A DNA stretch of 64,000 nucleotides from Accumulibacter sp036625275 (GTDB taxonomy: Bacteria; Pseudomonadota; Gammaproteobacteria; Burkholderiales; Rhodocyclaceae), in assembly GCF_036625275.1 (NCBI RefSeq), contig NZ_JAZKUD010000003.1, positions 62,001-126,000 on the forward strand. Direction: 5' to 3'. The notes beneath the pieces were generated by a model. The model worked only from the letters and a program-made list of their open reading frames with translations. It made no database searches and was not told the origin of the DNA. The translations under genes were made by a program, and so were the position numbers. Below are positions 15,031 to 24,515 of the stretch, in pieces (position 1 is the stretch's first letter; every line of letters begins with the position of its first letter).

Positions 15031-17967
15031 ATGCACCATCGCTACCCATTGCACATCCACATTTCGACGCTGTTTCTGGCGCTGATACTTCTCGTTTGCG
15101 GTGTTCTTGGCGGCATTGGCTATCAACTCAGCAGCAAGCTGCTGGAAGAATCCGCTGCCGACCTGACGGCGCGCATCAGCCGTTCGGCACTGCTTGAAAT
15201 GCGGCGCATCATCGAACCGGCGGAGGTGGCCACCCATCTGTTGAGCCTGCAGCGTGTGACCAGCGCGACCTCGCTCAAGGAGCGTCTCGACAGTCTGGAG
15301 TTCATGCGCCAGGCGCTCGACAGTTCGCCGGCACTGTCTTCGCTCTACATCGGTTACGACAATGGCGACTTCTTCCTGGTTGGACGTGTTGGCCATGGCA
15401 GCGCGAGCGAAGCCGCGCGAGCGCCGGCCGGCGCGAGCTACGTCGTGCAGAGCATCGAGCGGCTTGGGGCCGCACCACGCGGTCGTTTTATTTATCTTGA
15501 CGCGGCTCTGCAGACCCTGCGCGACGACGACCGTCCGGACTACGCTGCGGCCTATGATCCGCGTGACCGGATCTGGTATGCCGAAGGACAGGCCTCGCCG
15601 ACGCAGGTCAAGACGCCGCCGTACCTCTTTTTCTCGAGCCGGCGGGTCGGCACGACCCTGGCCAGTCGTGCCGGCGGCGGACGATCGGTGGTCGGTGCGG
15701 ACATCCTGCTCGATACGCTCGGCAAGTCACTGGCCGGACAAAAGGTGACCCTGGGAAGCGAGATGGTGCTCGTTAACGCCCAAGGCTATGTACTGGCCTA
15801 CGAGGATATCTCGCGGATGGTACTGGCCTCACCGGCAAGTGATGGCAAACCGTCGCTGGCGAGAATCGACGAGCTGGCTGTGCCGGTACTGGTACCGCTC
15901 CTGGCCGTCGTCAGGCAGATGCAGGGTCAGGAGGCGGCGTATGCGCTCGGCGTCAAGATGGCTGGCAACGAGTGGCGAGTATCGGTTAACCGCCTCATGC
16001 TCGAAGGCGTGCCGCCACTCTACCTGGTCACCGCCATCCCTGAAAACGAGCTGATGGCCGGTGCGCTGCAAGTGGTACGTCAATCGGCAACGGCCACGCT
16101 GCTCGTTCTGCTGTTGTCGATTCCGCTGACCTGGCTGCTGGCACAGAGTATTTCCCGGTCGCTGCGCCGCCTGGCCAGCGAAGCCGAAGCGATCCGCCAT
16201 TTCGAATTTTCTCGGCCGATTGTCCTGGAATCTTCGATCCAGGAAGTCACCGAGCTTGCTTTGACCATGGACGGGATGAAGAGAACCATCCATCGCTTTC
16301 TGGACATCAGCCAGACCGTCGCCGCCGAGCAGAATTTCGACCGCTTGTTGCCGCGCTTGCTCGCCGATACGCTCTCGGCCTCCGAGGCACGGGCCGGCGT
16401 GCTTTACCTGGCCGAAGCCAGTCAGCTCAACCCGGCCGTGGCGCTCGACGACAACGGTTCGGCGTTGACCGGCGAATTGCCCGCGCTCGATGTCGCGCAC
16501 GCCGGCCCGTTGCTCGGCGCTGCATTGGCCGACGGCATCGCCCGTGCCGGCCGGCTACAACCCGAAGACCTGGATCGCCTGGGGTTGGCGACCGCGGACT
16601 GGGCCGGGACGAACCACGCCATTGCCGTTCCGCTGTGTAACCGCAAGAGCGAATTGGTCGGGGCCATGATCCTGCTCAGCGAGACGGAAACGGACAGCAG
16701 CCGCCTGAGCTTCGTCAAGGCGCTTTCCGGGTCGGCGGCCGTATCACTCGAAAGCAAGGCATTGATCAAGGCTCAGAAGGATCTGTTCGAAGCGTTCATC
16801 CAACTGATCGCGGCGGCAATTGATGCCAAGAGTCCCTATACGGGCGGGCACTGCGCACGCGTTCCGGAACTGACCAAGATGCTGGCACGCGCAGCGTGCG
16901 CTGCCCGTAGTGGTCCCTACCAGGACTTTCAGTTGTCCGGGGATGATTGGGAAGTATTGCACGTGGCCGCCTGGCTACATGACTGCGGCAAGGTGACGAC
17001 ACCCGAATACGTGGTGGACAAGGCCACCAAGCTGGAAACCATCCATGACCGTATTCACGAAATACGGATGCGCTTTGAAGTGCTCAAACGTGATGCAGAA
17101 ATCGGCAGCCTGCGGGCCATTGCCGCCGGCAAGGACGCCGAGACGGTGCGCCGCCAGCTTGCCGCCGAACTGCAGCAGCTCGACGACGACTTCGCCTTCG
17201 TTGCCCGATGCAACGAAGGCGGTGAATTCATGGCGCCGGAAAGTGTCGATCGCCTGCAGACGATCGCCGCGCGGACCTGGCTGCGTACACTCGATGACCG
17301 CATCGGCATCTCGCAGGAAGAGAAACTGCGCAAGGCGCACGCACCTTGCGCAGCACTGCCCGTTGCCGAAGCGCTACTCGCCGACAAGCCGGAGCACCTC
17401 ATCGCCAGGCCAGCGCAGGATCGCATGCCGGAAAACAACCGCTGGGGATTTCGCATGCAGGTTCCGCACCTGCTATACAACCGGGGCGAGCTTTACAACC
17501 TTTCTGTCGCCCGTGGCACCTTATCGACAGAGGAACGCTACAAGATCAACGAGCATATCGTGCAGACGCTGATCATGCTTTCGCAACTGCCTTTCCCGAA
17601 ACATCTCCGGCAAGTGCCGGAAATCGCCGGTGGGCACCACGAGAAGATGGATGGCAGCGGCTATCCGCGGCAACTCAGGCGTGAGCAAATGAGTCCGCTG
17701 GCGAGAATGATGGCCATCGCCGACATTTTCGAAGCCTTGACAGCAGTTGACCGACCCTACAAGAAAGGCAAGACGCTGTCGGAAGCGCTGGCCATCATGT
17801 CCCGGATGCAACAGGAGCAGCACATCGATCCGGAGTTGTTCGCACTCTTCCTGCGCGCCGGGGTATATCTCGACTACGCGCGACAATTCATGCAGCCGGA
17901 GCAGGTCGACGCGGTCGACGTCGAAGCTTTGCTCAGCGCGACGCTCCGCGGTCCACGCGCCGTTTGA
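15031..17967 (+). CDS. Membrane HD-GYP receptor (Cache-like sensor, HAMP, GAF, HD-GYP)
   Basis: The 978-residue protein starts at ATG 15031; upstream in-frame sequence is antisense to rfaE2 and was excluded. Order: membrane span at about 10-32, a periplasmic Cache-like sensor of ~320 residues, a second span around 352-372, a HAMP region (SRSLRRLASEAEAIRHF), a GAF-like domain at about 420-570, and an HD-GYP domain. The HD motif HDCGK begins at residue 650 and HHEKMDGSGYP spans 869-879, so all hallmark residues of a c-di-GMP phosphodiesterase are present. The two motifs are ~220 residues apart, far more than the usual ~60, because of a charged helical insertion. The ligand of the sensor is unknown. 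The predicted effect is lowering c-di-GMP in response to an external signal. Confidence 0.9.
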   Translation: MHHRYPLHIHISTLFLALILLVCGVLGGIGYQLSSKLLEESAADLTARISRSALLEMRRIIEPAEVATHLLSLQRVTSATSLKERLDSLEFMRQALDSSPALSSLYIGYDNGDFFLVGRVGHGSASEAARAPAGASYVVQSIERLGAAPRGRFIYLDAALQTLRDDDRPDYAAAYDPRDRIWYAEGQASPTQVKTPPYLFFSSRRVGTTLASRAGGGRSVVGADILLDTLGKSLAGQKVTLGSEMVLVNAQGYVLAYEDISRMVLASPASDGKPSLARIDELAVPVLVPLLAVVRQMQGQEAAYALGVKMAGNEWRVSVNRLMLEGVPPLYLVTAIPENELMAGALQVVRQSATATLLVLLLSIPLTWLLAQSISRSLRRLASEAEAIRHFEFSRPIVLESSIQEVTELALTMDGMKRTIHRFLDISQTVAAEQNFDRLLPRLLADTLSASEARAGVLYLAEASQLNPAVALDDNGSALTGELPALDVAHAGPLLGAALADGIARAGRLQPEDLDRLGLATADWAGTNHAIAVPLCNRKSELVGAMILLSETETDSSRLSFVKALSGSAAVSLESKALIKAQKDLFEAFIQLIAAAIDAKSPYTGGHCARVPELTKMLARAACAARSGPYQDFQLSGDDWEVLHVAAWLHDCGKVTTPEYVVDKATKLETIHDRIHEIRMRFEVLKRDAEIGSLRAIAAGKDAETVRRQLAAELQQLDDDFAFVARCNEGGEFMAPESVDRLQTIAARTWLRTLDDRIGISQEEKLRKAHAPCAALPVAEALLADKPEHLIARPAQDRMPENNRWGFRMQVPHLLYNRGELYNLSVARGTLSTEERYKINEHIVQTLIMLSQLPFPKHLRQVPEIAGGHHEKMDGSGYPRQLRREQMSPLARMMAIADIFEALTAVDRPYKKGKTLSEALAIMSRMQQEQHIDPELFALFLRAGVYLDYARQFMQPEQVDAVDVEALLSATLRGPRAV

Positions 17968-18476
17968 CGCGGCCTGATCGGTACGGAGGCGGGTGCCGTC
18001 CTCCCGGAGCAGCGTACGCGGCCGGGTGTGACATCGTCGAGCGCGGCGTTCGCCACAGACTGTCAGAATTCTTTACCCCTACCGGTGATCTCTCGCCAGT
18101 AGCACCAGGGAACTGCCGCCTGACCCGCCTTTAAATAAAAAAAATTTATACAAAGGCATAGCGCCTGCTTATTCATTTCAAACCGGCTGATCCTTCCATT
18201 TTTTCCCTCTGCTCTCGCCGATCGCGTTGCACGATCCGGCTGCGCCTCCCGAAGCGTCCCTGTATTCCAACATACCATACTGATATGCATGATTTTTTGA
18301 TGAGGCCGAGTATTCAATGACGCGGCAGGGAGGGTCCCGGCGAAAGGTTCCAGGAAATGACGACGGTGCATTGAGATAAAGTGTGCCATTGATCACAGAG
18401 AATTCAATTAATTCAATTTATGATTTTGCTATATGGCCTCTGATCCTTCTATCTTTCCTAACCTTTACGTTCTCCC
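17968..18476. other. AT-rich intergenic region
   Basis: From about 18100 the base composition shifts sharply to A/T (for example AAATAAAAAAAATTTAT near 18132), unlike the surrounding GC-rich DNA. I find no supported gene, repeat copy or clear promoter. Together with the small gene that follows, the composition suggests acquired DNA. Confidence 0.55.
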
Positions 18477-18674
18477 ATGACTACGAAAATCTGCGTCAAG
18501 TGCAAGCAAGAAAAATCGGTGCTGGAATTTCACAAGAATTCACGAAGTGCGGATGGCCTGCATTCCTATTGCAAGGAGTGCAACAAGGCGCAGGCACTCG
18601 CGCACATCCGGGCAGAAAAAACCAGGAAAGCGTTGCTGCGAGCCGCCAAGCGGGCTGCCAATAATGCGGGGTGA
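18477..18674 (+). CDS. Small zinc-ribbon protein (phage/HNH-associated type)
   Basis: The 65-residue product has CVKCKQEKSVLEFHKNSRSADGL followed by YCKECNKAQA. This is a four-cysteine ribbon with the spacing and the 'K..F.....DGL..YCK.C' pattern seen at the N-terminus of phage-type HNH and endonuclease VII-like proteins. A basic helix of ~25 residues follows, but no nuclease motif. It may be a complete DNA-binding micro-protein or a truncated HNH-associated gene. It lies in AT-rich sequence unlike its neighbours, which supports horizontal origin. Confidence 0.65.
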   Translation: MTTKICVKCKQEKSVLEFHKNSRSADGLHSYCKECNKAQALAHIRAEKTRKALLRAAKRAANNAG

Positions 18675-18721
18675 TCCGGTGGCCGGTCTGACGCGCTTTT
18701 CGTCACGCGGCAGACGGATGT

Positions 18722-19627
18722 TCAGTGGCCAAGCCCCCAGTATTGCGGGTTACCGAAAGTCGTCTTGAGCTGATCGATAAACAGCCGAACACGCAAAGGC
18801 AAATGCCGGCGTTGCGGAAATACGGCGTAGATGCCGACACTGGGTGCCGCATGCTCGTCGAGCAGGGAAACGAGCCGGCCACTCTGCAAATCGTCACCCA
18901 CCTCCCACATCGATCGCCAGGCCAGGCCCTTGCCGGCCAGCGCCCAGGTATGTAACACCGCACCGTCATTGCACTCGAAGGTGCCCGACACCTTGTGGTT
19001 TCTCACCTCACCTCCCGGGCCCTGGCGCAGGGCCCACCCACGTTGTTGGCCAAGCGACAGGCAGTTGTGCGCAGCCAGTTCGTCCGGCGTACGAGGCGCC
19101 CCGTATTCAGCCAGGTAGGCCGGGCTGGCAACGATGACACGACGCATTTCACCGAGTTTGCTGCTCGCCAGGCTCGAATCGGCCATTTCGCCGATCCGTA
19201 CCGCACAGTCAACGCCCTCATTGAGCAGATCGACGAGCCGATCGGTCAGGTCAAGCCGCACGGTGACTTGTGGATTGGCCTGCATGAAGGTAGCCACTTG
19301 CGGCGCGACATGCCGACGCCCAAAGCCAGCCGGTGCCGACACCTTGAGGTGACCGCTGGCACGAATGCCACCCAGTGAAACCGCTGCTTCGGCATTTGCC
19401 AGATCGTTGAGGATGCGCTGACAGTCCTCAAGGAAAGCCTGCCCTTCGAAGGTCAGCGACAGCTTGCGCGTGGTGCGCAGCAGCAACTTGACGCCAAGGC
19501 GTGCCTCCAGGGCATCGAGCCGGCGGCCGATCACTGCCGGCGTGATCCCTTCAAGCTGTGCCGCTGCCGAGAGACTGCCACGCGTCGCTGCGTTAACGAA
19601 GGCCTCGATTTGCTTGAGATGGTCCAT
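18722..19627 (-). CDS. LysR-type transcriptional regulator
   Basis: The 301-residue protein starts at ATG 19627 (MDHLKQIEAFVNAATRGSLS...). It has an N-terminal winged HTH (residues ~1-60) and a periplasmic-binding-protein-like effector domain (GHLKVSAPAGFGRRHVAP onwards). The sequence resembles the subgroup of small-metabolite LysR regulators with the AALEARLGVKLL-type linker. It is divergent from malate synthase A across 117 bases that contain a 9-bp inverted repeat, so it is a likely regulator of that gene and of itself. The inducer is not predictable. Confidence 0.88.
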   Translation of the reverse strand: MDHLKQIEAFVNAATRGSLSAAAQLEGITPAVIGRRLDALEARLGVKLLLRTTRKLSLTFEGQAFLEDCQRILNDLANAEAAVSLGGIRASGHLKVSAPAGFGRRHVAPQVATFMQANPQVTVRLDLTDRLVDLLNEGVDCAVRIGEMADSSLASSKLGEMRRVIVASPAYLAEYGAPRTPDELAAHNCLSLGQQRGWALRQGPGGEVRNHKVSGTFECNDGAVLHTWALAGKGLAWRSMWEVGDDLQSGRLVSLLDEHAAPSVGIYAVFPQRRHLPLRVRLFIDQLKTTFGNPQYWGLGH

Positions 19628-19651
19628 CTCGCCGATTCGATACCAGAAGTA

Positions 19652-19684
19652 AAAGATAATTTGATTCCGATCGCTATTATCTTT
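19652..19684. promoter_or_regulatory. Inverted repeat, candidate LysR operator between regulator and aceB
   Basis: AAAGATAAT (19652-19660) and ATTATCTTT (19676-19684) are perfectly complementary, spaced by 15 nt. This AT-rich interrupted dyad, midway between the two divergent start codons, is the expected form and position of a LysR binding site. Confidence 0.6.
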
Positions 19685-19744
19685 GATTACAGCCTTCAAT
19701 AGAATCGCTGCATTGCATCATCACCCATCGACAGGAGTCATCAC

Positions 19745-21343
19745 ATGAGCCTCAATCTACCCGCCGGCATGCAAATCAACGCACCGATCCAACCCGGTTA
19801 CGAAACCATTCTCACCCCCGAGGCGCTGGCTCTGGTCGCCAAACTGCACCGCGCTTTCGAGGGTCGCCGCCAGGAACTGCTGCAGGCGCGTGTTGCTCGC
19901 CAGGAACGGATCGACGCTGGCGAGATGCCCGACTTTCTGCCGGAAACCCGGTCCATCCGCGACGGCGACTGGAAAATTGCACCGCTGCCGAAAGCGCTTG
20001 AGCGTCGCCGTACCGAAATCACCGGCCCGGTCGAAGCCAAGATGATCATCAACGCCTACAACTCGGGTGCCGATTCGTACATGAGCGACTTCGAGGACTC
20101 GAACAGTCCGAAGTGGGACAACCAGATCCAGGGCCAGGTCAACCTCTACGAAGCCATTCGGCGCCAGTTGTCGTTCACCAACGAAGCCGGCAAGAAATAT
20201 GCACTCAACGAGACCATCGCCACGCTGCAGATTCGTCCACGCGGCTGGCACCTCGACGAAAAACACGTGACCGTCGATGGTCAGCGCGTTTCCGGCGGCA
20301 TCTTCGACTTCGGACTCATCTTTTTCCACAACGCCAGAGAGCAGATCGCGCGCGGTGCTGGCCCCTTCTACTATCTGCCGAAGATGGAATCGCATCTCGA
20401 AGCGCGCCTGTGGAACGATATTTTCATCATGGCGCAGGAGCACATCGGCCTGCCGCGCGGCACCATCAAGGCTACCGTGCTGGTCGAGACCATCCTCGCC
20501 ACCTTCGAGATGGAGGAAATCCTCTACGAACTGCGCGAACACTCGGCCGGACTCAACGCCGGACGGTGGGACTACATCTTCTCGTGCATCAAGAAGTTCA
20601 AGAAGAACCCGGACTTCTGCCTGGCCAATCGTGGCGCAATCACCATGGAGGTTCCCTTCATGCGCAGCTACGCGCTGCAACTGGTCAAGATTTGCCACAA
20701 GCGCGGCGCGCCGGCGATGGGCGGCATGAGCGCGCTGATTCCGATCAAGAACGATCCGGTGGCCAACGAAAAGGCGCTGGCAGGCATCCGTCACGACAAG
20801 ACGCGCGACGCCAATGACGGCTTCGACGGCGGTTGGGTGGCCCACCCAGGGTTGGTGGCGATCGCCGCCGAGGAGTTTCAGAAGGTGCTCGGCGATCGCC
20901 CGAACCAGTGGGAAAAGCAGCGCGACGAGACCTTCACGGCAACGGATTTCCTCAACTTCCAGCCATCGCAACCGATCACCGAAGCCGGGGTGCGCAACAA
21001 CATCAACGTGGGCATTCACTACCTCGGTAGCTGGCTCGCCGGCAACGGCTGCGTGCCGATCCACAACCTGATGGAAGACGCCGCCACAGCCGAGATCTCG
21101 CGTTCGCAGGTCTGGCAATGGGTGGTTTCGCCCAAAGGCGTTCTCGATGACGGCCGCAAGGTGACCGTCGAGATGGTGCGCGGCATGATCGCCGAAGAAT
21201 TGCTCAAGGTGAAAGCCACGGTCAGTGCTCAGGGAGAAGATACCGCCACCTACGATCAGGCAGCGGTCATTTTCGACAAGATGTCGCTGACACCGGAATA
21301 CCCGGAGTTCCTGACCCTGCCCCTGTACGAAGCCATGGAATAG
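19745..21343 (+). CDS. aceB: Malate synthase A
   Basis: The 532-residue enzyme condenses glyoxylate with acetyl-CoA to malate in the glyoxylate shunt. The family signature is visible as EHSAGLNAGRWDYIF, and the active-site region as FYYLPKMESHLEARLWNDIF. The length is typical of the A isoform (about 530) rather than the ~720-residue G isoform. GGAG precedes the ATG by about 8 nt. Isocitrate lyase is not adjacent. The gene is probably controlled by the divergent LysR regulator. It converges with hemH, only four bases separating the stops. Confidence 0.95.
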   Translation: MSLNLPAGMQINAPIQPGYETILTPEALALVAKLHRAFEGRRQELLQARVARQERIDAGEMPDFLPETRSIRDGDWKIAPLPKALERRRTEITGPVEAKMIINAYNSGADSYMSDFEDSNSPKWDNQIQGQVNLYEAIRRQLSFTNEAGKKYALNETIATLQIRPRGWHLDEKHVTVDGQRVSGGIFDFGLIFFHNAREQIARGAGPFYYLPKMESHLEARLWNDIFIMAQEHIGLPRGTIKATVLVETILATFEMEEILYELREHSAGLNAGRWDYIFSCIKKFKKNPDFCLANRGAITMEVPFMRSYALQLVKICHKRGAPAMGGMSALIPIKNDPVANEKALAGIRHDKTRDANDGFDGGWVAHPGLVAIAAEEFQKVLGDRPNQWEKQRDETFTATDFLNFQPSQPITEAGVRNNINVGIHYLGSWLAGNGCVPIHNLMEDAATAEISRSQVWQWVVSPKGVLDDGRKVTVEMVRGMIAEELLKVKATVSAQGEDTATYDQAAVIFDKMSLTPEYPEFLTLPLYEAME

Positions 21344-21347
21344 ATCC

Positions 21348-22451
21348 TCAGGACGAGGCGCCCAGGGCGCGCGCGCGCAAGGCGCCGAGTTCACGGCTGG
21401 CCGGGTCCGGAGCACTGCGGGTCGGCCAGCCCTGCAGGTGGCTGGCGGCCAGGTCGGCGAGTGCGCGAATCCAGTCATCACGCTCGTTGAGGCAGGGGAG
21501 GTAGTGGAATTCCCTGCCGCCGGCCTGCATGAACGCACTCCGGCCTTCGATGGCGATTTCTTCGAGCGTCTCAAGGCAATCTGCCGGAAAGCCCGGGCAG
21601 ATCACGTCGACCCGCTGCACGCCCTGTGTTGCCAGCGCCTTGAGGGTTGGTGCGGTATATGGCTGCAGCCATTCGGCACGGCCGAAACGCGACTGAAAGC
21701 AGACCTGGTATTGTTCCTGACCCAGACCCAATGCCTCGGCAAGCAGGCGGCCGGTCTTGTGGCACTCGCAGTGGTAGGGGTCGCCCTTGTCCAGCGTGTA
21801 GCGCGGCAGTCCATGAAAGCTCATGACCAGACGATACGATCGATCGGGCCGGGCGTGGCTGAACCAGTGCTCGCGCGCACTCGCTGCCAGTGCCGCGATG
21901 TAGCCGGGGTGATCGGCAAAATTCCTGACCGTACGTATTTCCGGCTGATTGCGCACGCGTTGCAGCCAGGTGCCAGCCGCATCGAATGCACTGGCCGTGG
22001 TGCTCGCCGAGTACTGTGGATAGAGTGGCAGCAACAGAATGCGCGTGCAGCCCTCGGCCTTGAGCCGGGAGAGCTGTTCCGGAATCGATGGCTCACCATA
22101 ACGCATGGCGAAATCGACGAGGACCCGATGTCCGGCCTGCCCAAGCAAGCCACGCAGCAACTTGGCCTGACGTTCGACATGCACGCGCAGTGGCGAGCCT
22201 TCGGCAGTCCACACCGCCGCGTACTTTTCCGCCGACCGGCGCGGTCGAATATTGAGGACGATACCGTTGAGAATCAGCCACCAGACAGCGCGCGGAATCT
22301 CGACGACGCGCGGATCGGAGAGGAACTCCTTGAGGTAGCGTCGCACCGCGGTGGCCGTCGGCGCTGCCGGTGTCCCCAGGTTGATCAGCAGGACGGCGCT
22401 GTTCGCGGATGAATCGTGGCGGTAGGCCGGTTCCGGGAAATAACCTGGCAT
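21348..22451 (-). CDS. hemH: Ferrochelatase
   Basis: The 367-residue enzyme inserts Fe2+ into protoporphyrin IX, the last step of protoheme synthesis. Recognisable segments are AVLLINLGTP near the N-terminus, LPLYPQYSASTT, the active-site region LVMSFHGLP with its histidine, and the conserved ICPGFPADCLETLEEI. No membrane span is seen. Its ATG shares one base with the stop of hrcA (TGATG), so the two are translated from one message. The hrcA-hemH linkage is common in betaproteobacteria. Confidence 0.95.
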   Translation of the reverse strand: MPGYFPEPAYRHDSSANSAVLLINLGTPAAPTATAVRRYLKEFLSDPRVVEIPRAVWWLILNGIVLNIRPRRSAEKYAAVWTAEGSPLRVHVERQAKLLRGLLGQAGHRVLVDFAMRYGEPSIPEQLSRLKAEGCTRILLLPLYPQYSASTTASAFDAAGTWLQRVRNQPEIRTVRNFADHPGYIAALAASAREHWFSHARPDRSYRLVMSFHGLPRYTLDKGDPYHCECHKTGRLLAEALGLGQEQYQVCFQSRFGRAEWLQPYTAPTLKALATQGVQRVDVICPGFPADCLETLEEIAIEGRSAFMQAGGREFHYLPCLNERDDWIRALADLAASHLQGWPTRSAPDPASRELGALRARALGASS

Positions 22452-23479
22452 CAGTATCTGGCCTGATAGGTCAGCGCTGAAGAGAGCAATCGGGCGGTAA
22501 TTTCGACGATCGGAATGACCCGCTCGTAGGCCATGCGGGTTGGACCGATGACGCCCACCGAGCCGACCACTTCACCGTCCACGGCATAAGGTGCAGTGAC
22601 CACGCTGCACTCGTCAAGAGGAGCCAGTCCCGATTCGCCACCGATGAAGATTTGTACCCCTTCGGCACGCTTCGAGAGATCAAGCAGTTGCATCAGCGAG
22701 GTTTGCTGCTCGAAGAGGTTGAACAATTCGCGCAACCGTCGCATGTTCGACGAGAATTCCTCGACTTCAAGCAGGTTGCGTTCGCCTGAAATCACATAGC
22801 GGTTGTCCGATCCACGCATGGCTTCGTCACCGGCCGTCAGTGCCGCGGCCATCAGCGTCTGCAGATCGCCGCGCAGTTTCTGCAGGTCTTCCTGGAGGCG
22901 GCGACTGATCGACTCGAAATCCTGGCCGACAAAATGTTGATTCAGATAGTTGGTCGCGGCGACCAGTTCGGATGGTGTATAGGCGCGTCCAGGGAAGAGC
23001 AGGCGATTCTGCACATCGCCGTCAGAAGTGACCAGGATCAGCAGAATCCGCTTCTCTGACAAGCTGACGAACTCCATCTGACGGATCTTCGGCGTCAGAC
23101 GGCGTGGCGCCAGGACGATGCCGGCAAAATGGGTCAGCCCGGACAACAAGTGCGAAGCCTTGCTGATCAATTGCGAAGGCTGCGAGGGAAGCAACTGTTC
23201 CTCGATGGCGTCGAGCTTGTCCTTTTCGAGCGGCTGGACAGTCAGCAGAGTATCGACAAAAAAACGGTAGCCGCGTGACGTGGGCACCCGCCCGGCAGAA
23301 GTATGCGGGCTGGCGATCAGACCAATTTCTTCGAGATCGGCCATGACATTACGAACGGTTGCTGCCGACAGATCGAGGCGCGAGTACCGGGACAGGGCGC
23401 GCGAGCCGACCGGTTGCCCTTCGGCAATATAGCGTTCGATCAGGGTCTTGAGGAGCGTTTTGGCGCGGTCGTCTAGCAT
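22451..23479 (-). CDS. hrcA: Heat-inducible transcriptional repressor HrcA
   Basis: The 342-residue protein has the N-terminal winged HTH (LLKTLIERYIAEGQPVGSRALSR, then LSAATVRNVMADLEEIGLI and SPHTSAGRVPTSRGYRFFVD). A GAF-like dimerisation core and the C-terminal IGPTRMAYERVIPIVE follow. HrcA binds CIRCE operators upstream of groESL or dnaK and depends on GroEL. No CIRCE element was seen in this window, so its targets are elsewhere. It is divergent from nadK with 74 bases between starts. Confidence 0.95.
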   Translation of the reverse strand: MLDDRAKTLLKTLIERYIAEGQPVGSRALSRYSRLDLSAATVRNVMADLEEIGLIASPHTSAGRVPTSRGYRFFVDTLLTVQPLEKDKLDAIEEQLLPSQPSQLISKASHLLSGLTHFAGIVLAPRRLTPKIRQMEFVSLSEKRILLILVTSDGDVQNRLLFPGRAYTPSELVAATNYLNQHFVGQDFESISRRLQEDLQKLRGDLQTLMAAALTAGDEAMRGSDNRYVISGERNLLEVEEFSSNMRRLRELFNLFEQQTSLMQLLDLSKRAEGVQIFIGGESGLAPLDECSVVTAPYAVDGEVVGSVGVIGPTRMAYERVIPIVEITARLLSSALTYQARY

Positions 23480-23553
23480 GGGTCCGATTCTACAAAAATT
23501 CCATTGATCACGGGGTGCCGCGGAAGCAGGCGGAATTGTGGTTTAATTCGCGC

Positions 23554-24480
23554 ATGAACAACGCCTTTCCAGAAGATTCGACCGATTGCGCGCCGCTACC
23601 CCGGACGATTGCGCTGGTCGGAAAGTACCACAGTCCGGAGATTGCCGAGTCGACTCGCCTGCTGGCCCATTACCTGCACGAACGCGGCATCACCGTATTG
23701 ATCGAGGAAGAGACCGCCAGGAACGTCATCTCGCATCTGGAACTCGGGAGCTGGGCGAGCGGCAGTTTCGCGTGGCTCGGTGCCCATGCCGACATCGCCA
23801 TCGTCGTCGGTGGCGACGGTACCATGCTCAATGCTGCCCGCCAACTGGCCCGTTATCGGGTGCCTCTGGTCGGTGTAAACCAGGGGCGTCTCGGCTTCAT
23901 GACCGACATCGCACGTAGCGACATGCTGACTTGCATGGACGACCTTCTGGACGGCAGGTTCGTTCCGGAAACGCGCATGCTGCTCGATGCCGATGTCGTG
24001 CGTGGCGAGCGTAGTCTCGTTTCCAACCTGGCGTTGAACGATGTGGTGGTAGACAAGGGCGCGATCGGGCGGATGATCGAACTCGAATTGTTCATCGACG
24101 GCGAGTTCATTTACCACCTGCGCTCGGACGGCCTGATCGTCGCCACCTCCACCGGCTCGACGGCCTACGCGCTCTCGGCCAATGGCCCGATCCTGCATCC
24201 GCAGGTTTCTGCCATCGCCCTGGTTCCGCTCTGCCCGCACGCCCTGACCAACCGGCCAATTCTGGTCAGTGACCGCAACGAAATCGAGATCAGGATCGTG
24301 CACGCCACCGATTCGCGTGCCCACTTCGATGGCCAGGTGACGGTCGACCTCCGCAACGAGGATTCCATACGTATTCGTCGCTCCGAATATTCGATCTGTC
24401 TGTTGCATCCACCGGGTTACAGCTATTTCGCCATGCTCCGACAAAAGCTGCACTGGAGCGAGCGACCCAAGGAACATTGA
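23554..24480 (+). CDS. nadK: NAD kinase
   Basis: The 308-residue enzyme phosphorylates NAD to NADP. The GGDGT motif appears as VVGGDGTMLNAAR, and the second signature as SDGLIVATSTGSTAYALSANGP. ATG 23554 is chosen because the protein then begins MNNAFPEDS like typical proteobacterial NadK; upstream in-frame codons are unlikely to be translated. recN follows with its start about 35 bases downstream, the usual nadK-recN pairing. Confidence 0.95.
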   Translation: MNNAFPEDSTDCAPLPRTIALVGKYHSPEIAESTRLLAHYLHERGITVLIEEETARNVISHLELGSWASGSFAWLGAHADIAIVVGGDGTMLNAARQLARYRVPLVGVNQGRLGFMTDIARSDMLTCMDDLLDGRFVPETRMLLDADVVRGERSLVSNLALNDVVVDKGAIGRMIELELFIDGEFIYHLRSDGLIVATSTGSTAYALSANGPILHPQVSAIALVPLCPHALTNRPILVSDRNEIEIRIVHATDSRAHFDGQVTVDLRNEDSIRIRRSEYSICLLHPPGYSYFAMLRQKLHWSERPKEH

Positions 24481-24515
24481 CCCACTGCCGTGACGACGAG
24501 ACTGACGATCCCCTT

